NCBI RefSeq assembly: GCF_016859285.1
Contig: NC_053403.1
Span: 26,210,448 to 26,274,447 of the forward strand
DNA: 64,000 nucleotides
Reading direction: 5' to 3'
From: Xiphias gladius
Lineage: Eukaryota; Chordata; Actinopteri; Istiophoriformes; Xiphiidae
The position numbers and the translations under genes are program-made. The notes under the pieces were generated by a model. The model saw only the letters and a list, made by a program, of their open reading frames with translations. It made no database searches and was not told the origin of the DNA. Positions 48,201-59,060 of this stretch are shown here, one piece after another; position 1 is the first letter of the stretch, and each line of letters opens with the position of its first letter.

Positions 48201-50349
48201 ACCTATTCTGTTGTACCGTGCTCCTGCCCCTTAATCTGAACTTTTATCGGAATTCTCAGAGCTTCTATCAAGTTAAGTCCTTAGTACAGATAAAGTAATT
48301 ATAGTAGGTGATTTCAATATTCATGTGGATGCTGATAATGAGCCTTAGAACTGCGTTTATCTCATTATTGGACTCAATTGGATTCGCTCAGATTGAAATA
48401 AACCCACTCACTGTTTTAACCACACCCTGGACCTCGTTCTGACTTATGGCATCGAAATTGAACATTTAATAGACTTTCAACAGAATCCTCTTTTATCAGA
48501 CCATTATTTAATAACTTTGGAATTCCTGTTACTGGACTACACACTTACACTTATGCAGAAATGTCTTTTCTAGATGTCTATCTGATAGTGCTGTAGCTAA
48601 ATTTAAGGAACTGATTCCATCAGCACTTAACTCGCCGCCATGTTTCAATATAACAGAGGAATCCTATGCTGACTTTAGTCCCTCCCACATTGACCATCTT
48701 GTTGATAGAGCTGCAGGCTCAATGAGAATGACACTGGAACCTTAGAAACAGCTGTAAAACCTGATGTATATATCGCCAACTAACTTCAACAATGTCGTCA
48801 TCTAAACCTTCAGTTGTGAGGCTCCTCTACCGTGGAACAATCTTCAAGTTTGGGTCTGGGAGGCAGACAGGAGGAGGAGAGAGGAGCTCGGTGCATCATG
48901 GGAAGTCCCCCGGCAGTCTAGGCCCTTTAGCAGCATAAGTAGGGGATGGTTCAAGACAAGCCTGAGCCAGCCCTAACTGTAAGCTTTATCAGAAAGGAAG
49001 GTTTTAAACTGACTCTTAAATGTGGAGAGGGAGTCTGCCTCCTTGACCAAAACTGGAAGTTGGTTCCACAGTAGAGGAACCTGATAACTGAAGGCCTTTG
49101 GAGACTCTACGAAACCACAAGTAATCCTGCATTCTGGGAGCAGTGTTCTACTGCGGTAATAGGTACTATGAGCTCTTACAGATATGATGGAGCCTGACCA
49201 TTAAGGGGCTTTGTAGGTGAGGAGGAGGATTTTAGATTCTATAATGGATTGTACAGGGAGCCAATGCAGAGAAGCTAACACAGGAGATATGTGATCTCTT
49301 TTTCTAGTTCCTGTCAGTACTCGTTCTGCAGCGTTCTGGATCAGCTGGAGAGTATTTAGAGACTTGTTGGGACAGCCTGACACTAAGGAATTACAATAAT
49401 CCAGCCTAGAAGTAACAAAAGCATGGACTAGTTTTTCTGCAACATTTTGAGAAAGGAAGTGCCCAATTTTGGCAATGTTACTTGGTGAGAAAAGGCAGAG
49501 GTTGAGGTTTGTTTTATGTGAGAGTTAAAGGACATATCCTGATCAAAGAGACCTCCAAGACTCCTAATGGTGGTGCTGGAGGCCAGGGCAAAGCCATCCA
49601 CAGTAACTATATCATTAGATAAGGGGTTTCTGAGGTGCTGGGGGCAAGTACAGTAACTTAAGTTTTATCTGAGTTTAACAGCAGAAAGTTGCTGGTCATC
49701 CAGGTCTTTATGTCCTTAAGGCAAACTTGAAGTTCAGCTAACTGATTGGTTTCATCAGGCTTCATTGACAAGTACAATTGACTATCAACTGCATAACAAT
49801 GGAAGTTTATGGAGTGTTTCCTAATAATGTTGCCTAAAGGAAGCATAAATAAGGTGAATAGAACTGGTCCAAGCACAGAACCTTGTGGAACTCAGTGACT
49901 AACCTTTGAGTAGATGGAGTATTCATCGTTAACGTGCACAAACTGAACAACACCTGCCAAATTACTCAAAACCTCCTCTGTGGTAGTTCCCACTACCGCA
50001 GGAGTCTTCAGGAACACATTTTGCCATAATGACACACACTCATTCAGACCGACGCAGTGACGTGGTTTAAACTGTGTCGTCGGTCTGTCTGAATGACTCG
50101 AAGAAAATATCTTCTTTTGACACTTGCTTGCTGGATAGTAATCCATCATTTCTCTCTGTTGCAGTGGAATTGGAGCGACGCATCGACTTTGAGCTGCGGG
50201 AGGGCTTGGTGGAGAGCCGCTACTGGTCGGCGGTGACCTCACACACGGCCTATTGGTGCTCTTATGATGTGGCTCTTTTCCTCCTCACCTTCATGTACAG
50301 ACCACAAGACCCACCTGAACTTGCAGAAGACAACCCAGACACCTCGTAA
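30734..50349 (+). CDS. ddhd1: DDHD-domain phospholipase A1 (phosphatidic-acid-preferring), 13 coding exons
   Basis: Intracellular PA-PLA1: removes the sn-1 acyl chain of phosphatidic acid and phosphatidylinositol. Human DDHD1 mutations cause spastic paraplegia SPG28. Exons: 30734-31469, 32996-33172, 33630-33758, 34815-34962, 35058-35167, 39242-39348, 39583-39839, 42685-42760, 42986-43135, 43434-43498, 43850-44028, 46221-46478, 50165-50349. The joined length is 2577 nt, 858 residues plus stop. Residues 1-110 are poorly conserved. A WWE-like segment (EEVRWFYKEDKRTWKPF) follows. The hydrolase motifs are VVHGIGQKMDQGR (exon 4) and SHSLG, with nucleophile S504 (exon 7). The DDHD domain spans about 578-845 and includes FFCMGSPLAVFLALRG, HPTDPVAYRLEP and YWSAVTSHTAYW. 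The chosen ATG has A at -3; an in-frame ATG 17 codons upstream (30683) has weaker context. A segment known in mammals before the last exon appears absent; see findings. Confidence 0.95.
31566..31600 (+). repeat. Hexanucleotide repeat (CTGCTC-type) just inside ddhd1 intron 1
   Basis: About five tandem copies of a TCCTGC unit, about 100 bp after the ddhd1 exon 1 donor. The run is pyrimidine-rich on the transcript strand. Confidence 0.85.
33334..33361. repeat. GT dinucleotide microsatellite in ddhd1 intron 2
   Basis: GT run of about 13 units, interrupted once at its start. Confidence 0.95.
34060..34470. repeat. Teleost interspersed repeat, diverged (ddhd1 intron 3)
   Basis: The sequence includes the stretch 'ccattgtcctcacctgtatt' and ends in TTTGGGCGAACTGACCCTT. 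This resembles the end of a widespread fish intronic repeat that I recall. There is no coding capacity. The family name cannot be given from sequence reading alone. Confidence 0.35.
35630..36025. repeat. Teleost interspersed repeat, diverged (ddhd1 intron 5)
   Basis: Words such as GCGGACCATGAATATCC, GGTCGCCAAAATCCTTCGGA and CAGACGGACAGTCC resemble a very common non-coding fish repeat; parts appear in inverted order, so two diverged copies may face each other. It is non-coding. Confidence 0.35.
36212..36285. repeat. GT-rich microsatellite in ddhd1 intron 5
   Basis: About 74 bp of GT repeats with single-base interruptions (TCTGTG, TTAGTG, TTTGTG, GGGTG). Confidence 0.95.
37140..37340 (+). mobile_element. 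tRNA-type SINE copy in ddhd1 intron 5
   Basis: The 5' part has box-like elements (GGGGGTAGAGTGGGTCGTCC and GGTTGGTGGTTCA). The 3' part reads GTGAAGCGCTTTGAGTGG, then AAGACTAGAAAAGTGCCATA and AAATTCAGTCC, a familiar fish SINE tail. The middle region is shortened and carries a perfect 15 bp inverted repeat (37197-37211 and 37221-37235). It is transcribed only as part of the ddhd1 intron. Confidence 0.6.
40035..40830 (+). pseudogene. Tc1-like DNA transposon remnant in ddhd1 intron 7
   Basis: An edge-like segment AGTAATTGGACACTTGGC lies at 40124-40141. A badly decayed plus-strand transposase follows. Recognisable pieces are SKSIREISKVAAFAKS-like sequence near 40335, KVLWTDETK (near 40695-40722), the block holding the catalytic aspartate of Tc1-like transposases, and SSVKHGGGGS with MAWACM nearby (40765-40815). 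Frameshifts and stops separate the pieces. It is not functional. Confidence 0.6.
41690..41729 (+). repeat. 40 bp direct repeat, copy 1 (ddhd1 intron 7)
   Basis: It shares about 35 of 40 bases with 43271-43310, including an identical ACTATATAGGTCTGTGGTGC run. Both copies lie in ddhd1 introns in the same orientation. Confidence 0.8.
43271..43310 (+). repeat. 40 bp direct repeat, copy 2 (ddhd1 intron 9)
   Basis: Partner of 41690-41729, 1.58 kb away on the other side of exons 8 and 9. It may be the edge of a small dispersed element. Confidence 0.8.
44410..44640 (+). repeat. Common teleost interspersed repeat (ddhd1 intron 11), diverged
   Basis: Contains GGCTGGAGCCTATCCCAGC, then GGACAGG, CAACCATTCACAGCTACAGG and CAATT segments. 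This order is a hallmark of a very common non-coding repeat in fish genomes. Several deletions are visible. Confidence 0.6.
44808..45100 (+). repeat. Teleost interspersed repeat/MITE-like element (ddhd1 intron 11)
   Basis: Begins AAAGGAATAGTTTTGGGAAA. It contains CCACTCTCATGTCTGTAC, GCTCAGCATAAAGACTGCAA and AAACAGCTAGCCTGGCTCTG, and ends with AGTAGTCCAGCACATAAACC. This element is familiar from many percomorph introns. It is non-coding. Confidence 0.65.
45125..45712 (-). mobile_element. L2-like LINE, 3' UTR fragment (ddhd1 intron 11)
   Basis: Minus-oriented copy of the 3' non-coding part of the L2-like LINE also present at 48870 and 60236. Shared landmarks are the AT-rich AATAATAAAACTAATAATT stretch, CATCATGGGAAGTCCC, GGCAGTCTAGGCCTATAGC and the AAGGAAGGTTTTAA box. 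It breaks off near 45712, before the coding end. Confidence 0.65.
46785..47485. mobile_element. Non-autonomous hAT-like DNA transposon in ddhd1 intron 12
   Basis: The left edge region includes CGTATGGCCTAACATTTATA, then TAATTTGAAGCGCGGTAACA and ACGGTATATATCACAGTA. The right edge has CATACCGGATACCGTACTA and ends TTACCCATCCACCCCTATTA. Reverse-complemented, the right edge gives a GGGTGG...GGTATCCGGTATG pattern that mirrors the left. This is typical of small hAT elements in fish. No transposase ORF survives. Confidence 0.5.
48105..48869 (+). pseudogene. Internally deleted L2-like LINE, plus orientation (ddhd1 intron 12)
   Basis: This is the reverse complement of parts of the copy at 60236-63440. 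It starts with the endonuclease end, including VIIVGDFNIHVDAD near 48297-48340. It then keeps the linker region (FKELIPSALNSPPCFNITEE) and jumps over most of the polymerase to GTLETAVKPDV-like sequence near 48740. It then jumps again to the 3' UTR segment near 48832-48869. There it meets the minus-oriented copy head-on. It is non-functional. Confidence 0.65.
48870..49948 (-). pseudogene. L2-like LINE, 3' half in minus orientation (ddhd1 intron 12)
   Basis: Minus-strand reading gives the end of the reverse transcriptase ORF. Near 49876-49800: [17 protein letters not shown], then the catalytic region as YAVDSQLYLS (the usual YADD here reads YAVD). Then MTSNFLLLNSDKT, and the C-terminal LQLIQNAAERVLTGTRKRDH and HISPVLASLHWLPV near 49345-49250. 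The 3' UTR with CATCATGGGAAGTCCC follows down to about 48870. Frameshifts and the missing 5' half show it is dead. Confidence 0.75.
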
Positions 50350-53300
50350 CACAAGTGCATACTGACACGTGGAACCTTCCCAGCTGGGGTCAATTCACTT
50401 TCTATACACGCCTTCCGAAATATACATTGATCAGCCACAACATTAAAAACAGTTACCGGTTGATCGGCGCATAATGAAAAAGACTTAATTTTCTCCTTCT
50501 CTAATAATTTACTGGTTCACACAATATTTGATTTCATCAGTATTTAAATATAAATAATATGTTATTTAATATTTTATGAATTATTAATTTTGGAAATGTG
50601 AAATATTGGAAGACTAATTCTTATTTTAAATTGTACTTATATTCTGAATATCTGTCACCTAATATGGCAGGTTAGCTTATTATGAATGACACTCAAGACA
50701 CTATAATCAAGAGGATAATAATTGGTGCGACCTAATTATTTATTATTTTTTTTATTTGATAGGAAGAAGGCTTGAAAAATAAGACTTAAGGGTTTAAGCT
50801 GAGCTACTGGCCCTAAGGCTGCGATGTTCATTAAACCCCACAACACTAAAGGGCTGCACAAGCGGAGTTTTAACTTTAATGTTGGCAGTAATAAGTTTTC
50901 AAACATGAAATTGTCTTTCTTATTTGAATTTGTTGTACAACCTGCACCTACATATGGCAATTCAAACACAAACTAAAATGACTGTTACAATTGAGAGAAT
51001 TGAAAATGCATTGACCCAACACAGACACACAAGCACACACAAATCACTTTCCTGTTTTACACCTGACATCTAAAGTCGTCCCAGTTTACACACTCTAACC
51101 TCCATGTGACCTTTGCTCCAGACTGAGCAGACTTTGCTCAGACCTGGGCCTCAGTGATTTGTTTACGCCCAAAGACTATCCTGTTTCCTGGTCATCTCTG
51201 TAGTGTCCAGCTGTATCAGAGACCCTGCTGATGACATCTGTCTCACCACAAACCCCTGTTGGTCTGTGACTGTCTTTACTGCGAGAAAGTCCAGGTGCTT
51301 TTTCCAGGTCCAACCTGGTGCTCGTGAGAAACATGTGGACTCACTTCTCAAAATCTCATGCCTCACGTGAGAAGATAAAAAACTGCATGTGATCATGGTT
51401 GGTCATATAATAGAGAAGGCCAAAGGGAATTCTTTCCAACCCAGTGCACTACACAGACTTACTGAATCTTAAAACCTGAACACTTTCCAGAAACAGTCAC
51501 TATCTGAATTAAAGCAGCATTAAGTGATTTTTGAAGAGAGAATTCAGAACAAACTGTCTGCAGCTTATCGTGTGGCTATTAGAAAACAGTTGGCCAACTC
51601 CAACACTGTGTCCACAAAGGATGCGTTCAGGCACATTGTTGAGTGTGAGTCACCTGGGCCCAACACACACTCAAACATGACACAGCTGGATTGATAAAAA
51701 GAGAAGCGCAGATCACAGTCAGTGCATCAGCGTGCGCCAGCACTGTTTCGGTATTTCGTGGCCAGGCTCAACTGGTGCACATGTGGAACACTTGGGTACA
51801 GTGTGGGACCAGAAAGAAGACATTATCCTACGTTATATGTGGGCGTGTTAGAGGCTGTGACTGTCATTTCCAATCACATTCTAGTCTAGTAACTAGTAAC
51901 TAAAGCAACCAAAATAAAACAGAACACAGGTGTGCTTATCAGTCGACCTGCTCTTAGCGGACCGCATGAGATGCACTCCTTCCTGAAACCAGGAGTGCAA
52001 AATCACCACACCCTCTCCACACCTCTCCTCTCACTGGGGCGCACGCGAGTCGCCAAGATACCAAACGGGCGCAGCTGAGGAGACAAGCTTAGTGCAGCCA
52101 AGGAAGATACCAGCGTTACACGCCACGCACCGACACCTTGTTACTACAGTGTATGTCAACGTGTTCGCTGATTACCTGTGCGCAAGGTTTCAGGAAGGGA
52201 TCAGTTCATGGCCAGTATGGACAGGAGGAATGATGATGGTGAAAAAATAAGAGCCTAACCTGAAAAAAAACAATCACTTAATGGAGCTTTAACTGCCCCT
52301 GTGGCGTCTCATCGTGTTTACTCCGACTGAACTGGTTGCGTCAGGAATAAAGGACATAACACTGACGTTAAGCTGATACAAAACCGGTGGCCAAATATTT
52401 GTGAGTTGCCAACAGACTAGTTATTGTTTTAACTGTAAGAGCTCTCGCTCTTTGCAAGTTGACAGCATGACGCTGACTGCAATCTCAGGCCAATAATAGG
52501 CACAAACTACTACTGGACTAAAATATCATACTGCACATGATTTGATACTTTGTTGCTCTTTGTAACGAGGCAACTGACCAAATTCTCACTCGTCACAACT
52601 AGTTTCAGAGTGTTTTGTAGTGTTAACACTAAGAAGTGAGTGTGAGGATGGATATCCACGAAGAAAAGGTTACATCAGAGAATATTTTTTTCACATTTTT
52701 TCATTGATCTTTAATCATTTTGAATTTTTTGAGGAACTGAAATTACAATTTAGCTCAAACAAAGCATGATAAGGATATTTGCCATGTACATAGATTATTG
52801 GCTTTGATTTATTTTGACTTAATTGGGACATGGAGACGCGAGCATGCAGACCAGAACCTGCTGATTCAATGTGTTAATTAAATGAAACATTCAAACTTGC
52901 CACAAATGAAGCTTATAATTGAATATTTTACTGAATATTTTACCTTCATGTTCATTGTTTTGTTGTGATTTGTGCTTATAGCACTGTTTTTCTGTTTGTA
53001 CCTTAGTATGTAGGAGACATAGATAAGTTTTACACCTACAAACATCTGTTAGAGATGGAGCCTCTGGACACAGGAACAGTCACAGTTTTTCAGAGTGAAA
53101 AATCCATTTGCAAAGAAGAGAGGCCTTGACTCTGCACAGTGAGACTCAATTCTGCCAATAAAATGATTGCTGACTCCAGAGCAACTCTGCCTCCAACCAG
53201 AGCTTTTTCTGCTCTAATTCGGCTTCTCCACCTCTGGCCATCCAACTGCTTCACAGCTGAGTCAACTAGTCTAAAATTTGTTCTAATGGTCAACTTCTGG

Positions 53301-56300
53301 AAGGAGGGTGGAACTCCAAAGCTTGATTGGTTATTCAACTACAAAACCACATTTCCTTTGAATTATTTTCAAATGTAACAGTTTTGCAATAGCGATTCTA
53401 TTTTGGGATAATGCTAATTGGGTTTTGATTGTGTCTGCTGCGTGTTCACTGACTATGTTATTCAAGTAGTTATATATTCAGTACCTGGAGGGGGGGGTTC
53501 AAACTGTGACTTTATCATTCTTTTCTTTGAATATTAAAAAAAGCCAGAGTAAAATATCAGGTGAACAATGGAATATACGATGAGGTACATGTGTTAACAA
53601 TCAGAGATTTTGCTATACTGAGGGCAATAATTCTGATCAGAGAGTAGGACTGATTTATGGATTTGTTATGATTTTTGCATCAATGTGATGATGTTCCTAC
53701 CTAAAAACAGACATTCTTGTCTGGTCTAATGATCCATCAACAGTTTCTCTCTATGCTATAACACGCAGGATGGATATTTTTGCTCAACATTGGTAAAAAC
53801 CGTAAAGAATGAGTCTGAATTTCAAGGTTCTGCAAATAATACCATTATGTGAAGCTTAGAGAAAAATGCTGGATAGAGTTAAGTAGCAAAATGTCAATAA
53901 TGGCTACTAGTTTGAGTAGGAGGCCATGTACCCTATTTTTGCTGCAATACATGAAAGTAACATCAGACTTTTTGCATTGGCAATAAAAGATGCCATTACA
54001 AATATATTGTACATATATTTGCATAACGTTGCATATGACTGTAAATCATAGGGACTGGGTAGCATTAGGGTTAGGAGGTTCTCATACCAAGCTCGCAGCA
54101 CCGGGTGGCAGCCTGGGCATTGAGAATCATCCTAATACCAAACAGTTCACGTGCAGGACTTTTGTTCTTACCTGTATTTGTCCTTGTTTACGTTTCCTTC
54201 TAATAAATGTCATAGGATTGAATGAATATCTCCTTCCTGTGGAGCACCTCTACCATTGGAGCCTACCATTACTTGTGCCATATCTAAGCAGCATGAAGTG
54301 TGGTCTACTGAGGACAGAGATGGTGTTGTGACAAGATGGATCCTCTTCTACTGCGTTGGACTGCTCATATTACATTCAGTGATATAAGAGGATATAGAAT
54401 GTTTTTGGCAGCCAACCGTTTAAAGAGTGGCTGTGATTTGACGTGACAGTATACTGTTTATTTTTTGTCGAAATGATTTTGTAAAGTGCCATTTCGTTTT
54501 TCAATCTCTCATTTTGTGAAATGAAATTATTCAGATGTTACATTGCAGCTCAGTGTCATGGAGAAATGACTGAAACATCTCTGGAGACTGGTCAACTTCC
54601 TTAGTTGAGTGAAAGTAAATGAAATGAGTCCTGCTCTGCACGAGGATACTGTCAGTCTGTTGTCATGCTCACTTTTTCTGCCCTCGCTGAATGATGCGGT
54701 GCTCTACCTTGATAGATCTTGGATTTTTCATTAAATAAAGGGACCCACGCCTGCCCTACACGACCCACCTGGTCTCCATTCATTCATTGAGTCTCTTCTC
54801 ATAAATTGGCTTCATGAGGCATTTCAGTTCCGCTTCACTCGGGGAAGCTTATGCAAGACAGGATTTTCACAGTAAGCCCTGTTTATGAGACAGCCCCTAG
54901 TCTTTGGACCCTCTGTAGACTGCCCTGTCTCTAAGGGTAAAAATGACCCGCCCTTACCACCCACTTCTGAGGAAACCTCTTAACTGAATTTTGAACCAGA
55001 AACAACACCTGCCTCAGCAGTGTTTACATACTTGCAGATCCAGAGAGATCATTTAGTCACTGTACACTACTTTTACTACCCAAAACAGGGCAACTGATCT
55101 TGTTTGTTTGTTTGTTTTGTTGTTGTAGTGTTTTTTTGGCATTAGTTGCTGTAATTGATGAAGAATTTTGTTATTATTAAGGATCCAAGCAAAAACAGTA
55201 TTGGAACATTACTTTTTTTGGATATATTATTATTATTATTATTATTGTTATTAATTTTGTTAAAGCAGTTGTGCTGTTTAAACCATCAACAGTGCTAAAT
55301 GTTAAACTGTTAGAGCCTGCAAACAATAATTCTGCAGAAAAAGGAAGACCCACGTCAACTGCAGGAAGGCAGTAAAATAAAAGTACACTCATTTTGGTTG
55401 ATAACTCACTAAATATACATCTGTCATTCAAATACTTTATATCCACAGGTTCCTTATGTCTAGCTGCCTTTGCTGCTATATTTTTTGTAAATTTGTGAAA
55501 TATGCATAATCCGCTTTTTGTACCAGGTTTTTCAACTCAAAAGATTGTCTGGATCTTCGTTGTCAGTAATGACTGTTTAGTAGCCGCTTTCTTTGCATTG
55601 TCATTTTGAGAGAAACCCTGTATCTCACCAAAAGAAGCTCCACGAGATTTAATTTACCATGCAATATTTGGTGTAAATTCAACAATAGCGGTCAATGTAT
55701 TGTGTTTCTTTTAAGGAACCTCATTAAAACATATTTCAAATTTCACCACACATACACACCATACAGTTTCACATACATCAAAAGTTTGACTTTCCTATGT
55801 GCCTCGGGTCATACTTTTACGTTTTACATGCAGAGCATCAGTCTTGCCTATGTGTCTGTCTTTAATTTACTCATCACAATCGAACATGCAGCTTATGTCC
55901 ATTTTGAAAAACACTATACGTTATTACTAATGGAACATCTCCAGTAAAGAGTGCATATGACTATCCTTTATAGTCGCTCCTTTATTCTGCATCGTAAAAG
56001 AAAGAGGACCTGAGTGCATGTTCTTCTGATCAGTGACATGAAGAAAAAAGAAACGTCCTCTTTTCTAAATAGTTAAGGTTTAAATGTAATAAACACCAGC
56101 AGCAGCATGCTATTACAACACAACAATTTCAACAGTAAACATCATTATAATTGTCCAAATACATAACTGCATGGTCTCAACAAAGTATGCCACACCGACC
56201 CCAATCGTACACCAGGTATAGTTGATACACCATAGTGTCTTGAAATACCATTCATACAGTACAAGTAGGTCGGGACGATCTGAACAGTGTTCCAGCACTT

Positions 56301-56600
56301 TCAGTTAATAAAGAAATAAATCTGATTGGCAGTTTCATACCTAAAAATGTGGACCGGTGGACTGGCAAACAATCCATTAAGTTTTCCCCAGCCCTGTCTG
56401 TCTCTTTAGCGACTTACAAACGTCAGACAACTGCACCGCTACACCAGATCTTAGGGTTCCCCCACTTGCCAAATCCTATTTTAACCCCTGCATACGTTGA
56501 AATGATGTGCATTACAGTGAGAAATCATATTAATCCGTACTCAACATGCAAACATCACCACCTTCAATCAAATCAGCTAACAATGAGTCCTTGAAACGAA
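50350..56600. other. ddhd1 3' UTR and downstream intergenic DNA
   Basis: No conserved coding exon was seen in these 6.2 kb. The proximal part should hold the ddhd1 3' UTR. Candidate polyadenylation signals on the plus strand are AATAAA at 52346 and about 54734; neither can be preferred by eye. A Tc1/mariner-type edge (TGATCAGCCACAACATTAAA) lies at 50428-50447. An ATT triplet run lies near 55226-55250. The ORFs here are short and featureless. Confidence 0.5.
50428..50470 (+). repeat. Tc1/mariner-type terminal sequence fragment
   Basis: TGATCAGCCACAACATTAAA followed by AACAGTTACCGG resembles the terminal repeat of a common fish DNA transposon. It lies 79 bp after the ddhd1 stop codon. No transposase or second end was identified. 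Confidence 0.4.
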
Positions 56601-56639
56601 CTGGCTGTCTCCCAGTTTTTACGGAACGAGAGAGTCTGC

Positions 56640-59060
56640 TGTGGCTCAGTGGTGCCTGTAACATGAACTGTCCCCATGCCACCAGCAGCTAGTATTTCCA
56701 CCGCCCCACGGTCCCCCTCTGGCAACCCCTCAACCTGCAGTGACGGAGAAGAAGAGGAAGAAGATGAGGAGAAGCCGGGAGACTACTCGGGAGAACCAGC
56801 AGGCAGCTGCAGTGTTTAGGGTTTCAATGTATCATAATGGACTACCTGCTACTGTCCATTAGAGTTCAAAGGATTGCCAATATGATAGTGAGTCCAGGTT
56901 CACCCTTACAGTCTAACACAGCCAGGACCCTGTAGGTCCCTTCCAGTGCAAAGCAAGTTTCATAGGTCCTCCGTAGAATTATTCAGCTGCTCCATTATAG
57001 TACAGCTTTTGTTTCTTGTCGGCACAACACTGCCTGGCACCACTAAAGGCAGTCTCCATCCTCTCCACCAGGGAGGACACAAAAGTCAGCATGACTAAGG
57101 TAAGTCTGAGTGCACCATTTCAGATGGCACCACAAAATCCAGAGGGACGTGGACTTCTTGTCCATGAGTTAAAAAGTAAGGAGTGTAGTTGGTGCAGGCA
57201 TGAGCAGGTGTGTTATGGGCAAAGCCGCATGTTTCAGATAATAATTTCATTCACTTCCCCAGGCAAGCAACGATTTGGCCAGCTGATCAATGAGAATATG
57301 ATTGAAGCATACAGATTTACAAATTTTGTAAAGTAGTCTTCTACTTCTAAAATATGTCTGTTTCCCCTAGAAGTCAATGGTAATTTAAGAATATCAGTTG
57401 CCACTCTCTAGAATGGCGGATTCCCCTGGTACTTCCTGGGTGCTCAATGCTTAGGCACAGGGGGCCCTGTGGGTTTGGCATGGGATGCACTGCCCACACC
57501 ATTGTCGAATATCAAAACAGAGGGCAAGTAACAAGTTTGCCATGCTCGTTCCACCGAGACATACGCCAATGCAGGGCCTTCATGAAGTGTGGGAGGGCAC
57601 AACCACTTGACACTGAGCTTCCCCCATGAGGGAGTAATTCACCATCTGGCAGAGCCAGAGTCCATTCACAACAGAAGACTGGGATATTCAGTTCATAATA
57701 TCGGAAGCCACCGGAGCAACCTCTCATCTGCCCCAAATGTGATTGAGATCCAATCCTCTCAGTCCAATACAACACCCTAGCCATATCTGGATCTGCCTGT
57801 TGTTCTTTCATTCAAGTCCACTCATGTGAAAGTGTATGCATGGAAGACAAGTCATCTGATTCACTGTCCATTTCCACATGCTCCCCCCCGCCCCACCCTG
57901 TGGTGAGGTCAGAGGCCTTGGGTTTCTCGGCGGGTGGCTAAGACAACAGAGTGTTTGTCTGGGGACACTTGACTCCCGGTCCAAGCCTATGGCATTCAAC
58001 TGGGTAGTTGCTTCCCATGAGGCATCATTTACCATACTGGGCTTAGGATCCTGAGTGCACTGCAAGATAGTTTCTGCTTTAAGTATGCCGTTGTCAATCC
58101 TTGTGTTGTATGACCCTGTTGAAAGGATCCAGTTCCAATATCCATTTTGATCTTTTTCCTGTAGGATCCTTGCCAATAGACAAGCCGTGGAGGTCCAATA
58201 GAGGCTTACTGTATTATCTGATGATGAATGCAGCTGATCCAATGTAACGTCTGAATTGGTGTACAGCCCACACTATAACTAGCAGCTCTCTGTCAGATGT
58301 TGAACAGCACGTTTCGATGAGAGTGAGTGACTGACTAGCATATGCTACCACTCTCTCTAATCCTTCCCTTTCTTGTGCGAACATGACCCCCACTGCTTGA
58401 ATGGAGGCATCCGTATATACTTTGAAGGGGGATGTTGAAGTCGGGCATAGTGACAACAGGGGGATATGATTGCATCCCTTTCAGATACTTAAGGGATGCT
58501 TCACATTCTGCTGTCAATTGGAAAGGTGTGTCTTTACATGCTAGGTGGTGCAGGGGGCTTGCATGCTGGGCAAAGTCCTCAACAAAATGTCTTTAGAGGA
58601 GCATACATCCACAAATGCTCTCAATTCGGTTGGATTTTGTGGTGTAAGCCAGGTTCATGGCAGTTAGAATGGAAACATTACAGCACTCAGGAATCAAGTC
58701 TTTGCCACTCAAAAGTGAAATATTAGTGTCCCATATTTGCAGTCGGCCATTGGCAATATCAAAGAGAGCATGGTTAGAGACAAGAAAGTCCAGGCCCAGC
58801 AGTGCTGCTTGTGTAGACCCCCTAAGTATCTAGAAAACATGCTGCCAAGATTCATTACCTAGATGTAAAGTGGCAGTTATCGTGCCCGGTGTGTCAAGGA
58901 TCTGGCTATTCACAGCACATGCAGCAGTAAAGTCAGCATTCAGATGCCGCTTGTGCAATACTGAACAGACATGTGGCTTTTCCCTGTGTTCCTCTCTGTA
59001 GTCCAGCAGATTCTCTTCGTACTTCCACATTTTGCTTTTTTAAAAGATGTATTTATCTAT
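56640..59060 (-). pseudogene. Decayed Ty3/gypsy-type LTR retrotransposon pol region
   Basis: Minus-strand reading, from high to low coordinates. Near 58960-58740 is a protease-side segment with TITATLHLGNESWQHVF and, in a shifted frame, a LLGLDFLVSNHALFDIANG region. Most of the reverse transcriptase is missing. Its very end (TAECEASLKYLKG, near 58517-58480) leads to the RNase H domain (VYTDASIQAVGVMF, VVAYASQSL, RELLVIVWAVHQFRRY) at 58420-58225. A DPDMARVL segment near 57790, a degraded zinc-binding/HAKPTGPPVP-like region near 57500-57440, and highly eroded integrase down to about 56640 follow. Stops and shifts are frequent, and no frame is open throughout. It is an old genomic copy with no coding capacity. 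Confidence 0.7.

Noticed and set aside
57016..57336. Plus-strand open frame of 106 codons
   Set aside because: It is antisense to the decayed integrase part of the Ty3/gypsy remnant and has no motif of its own.
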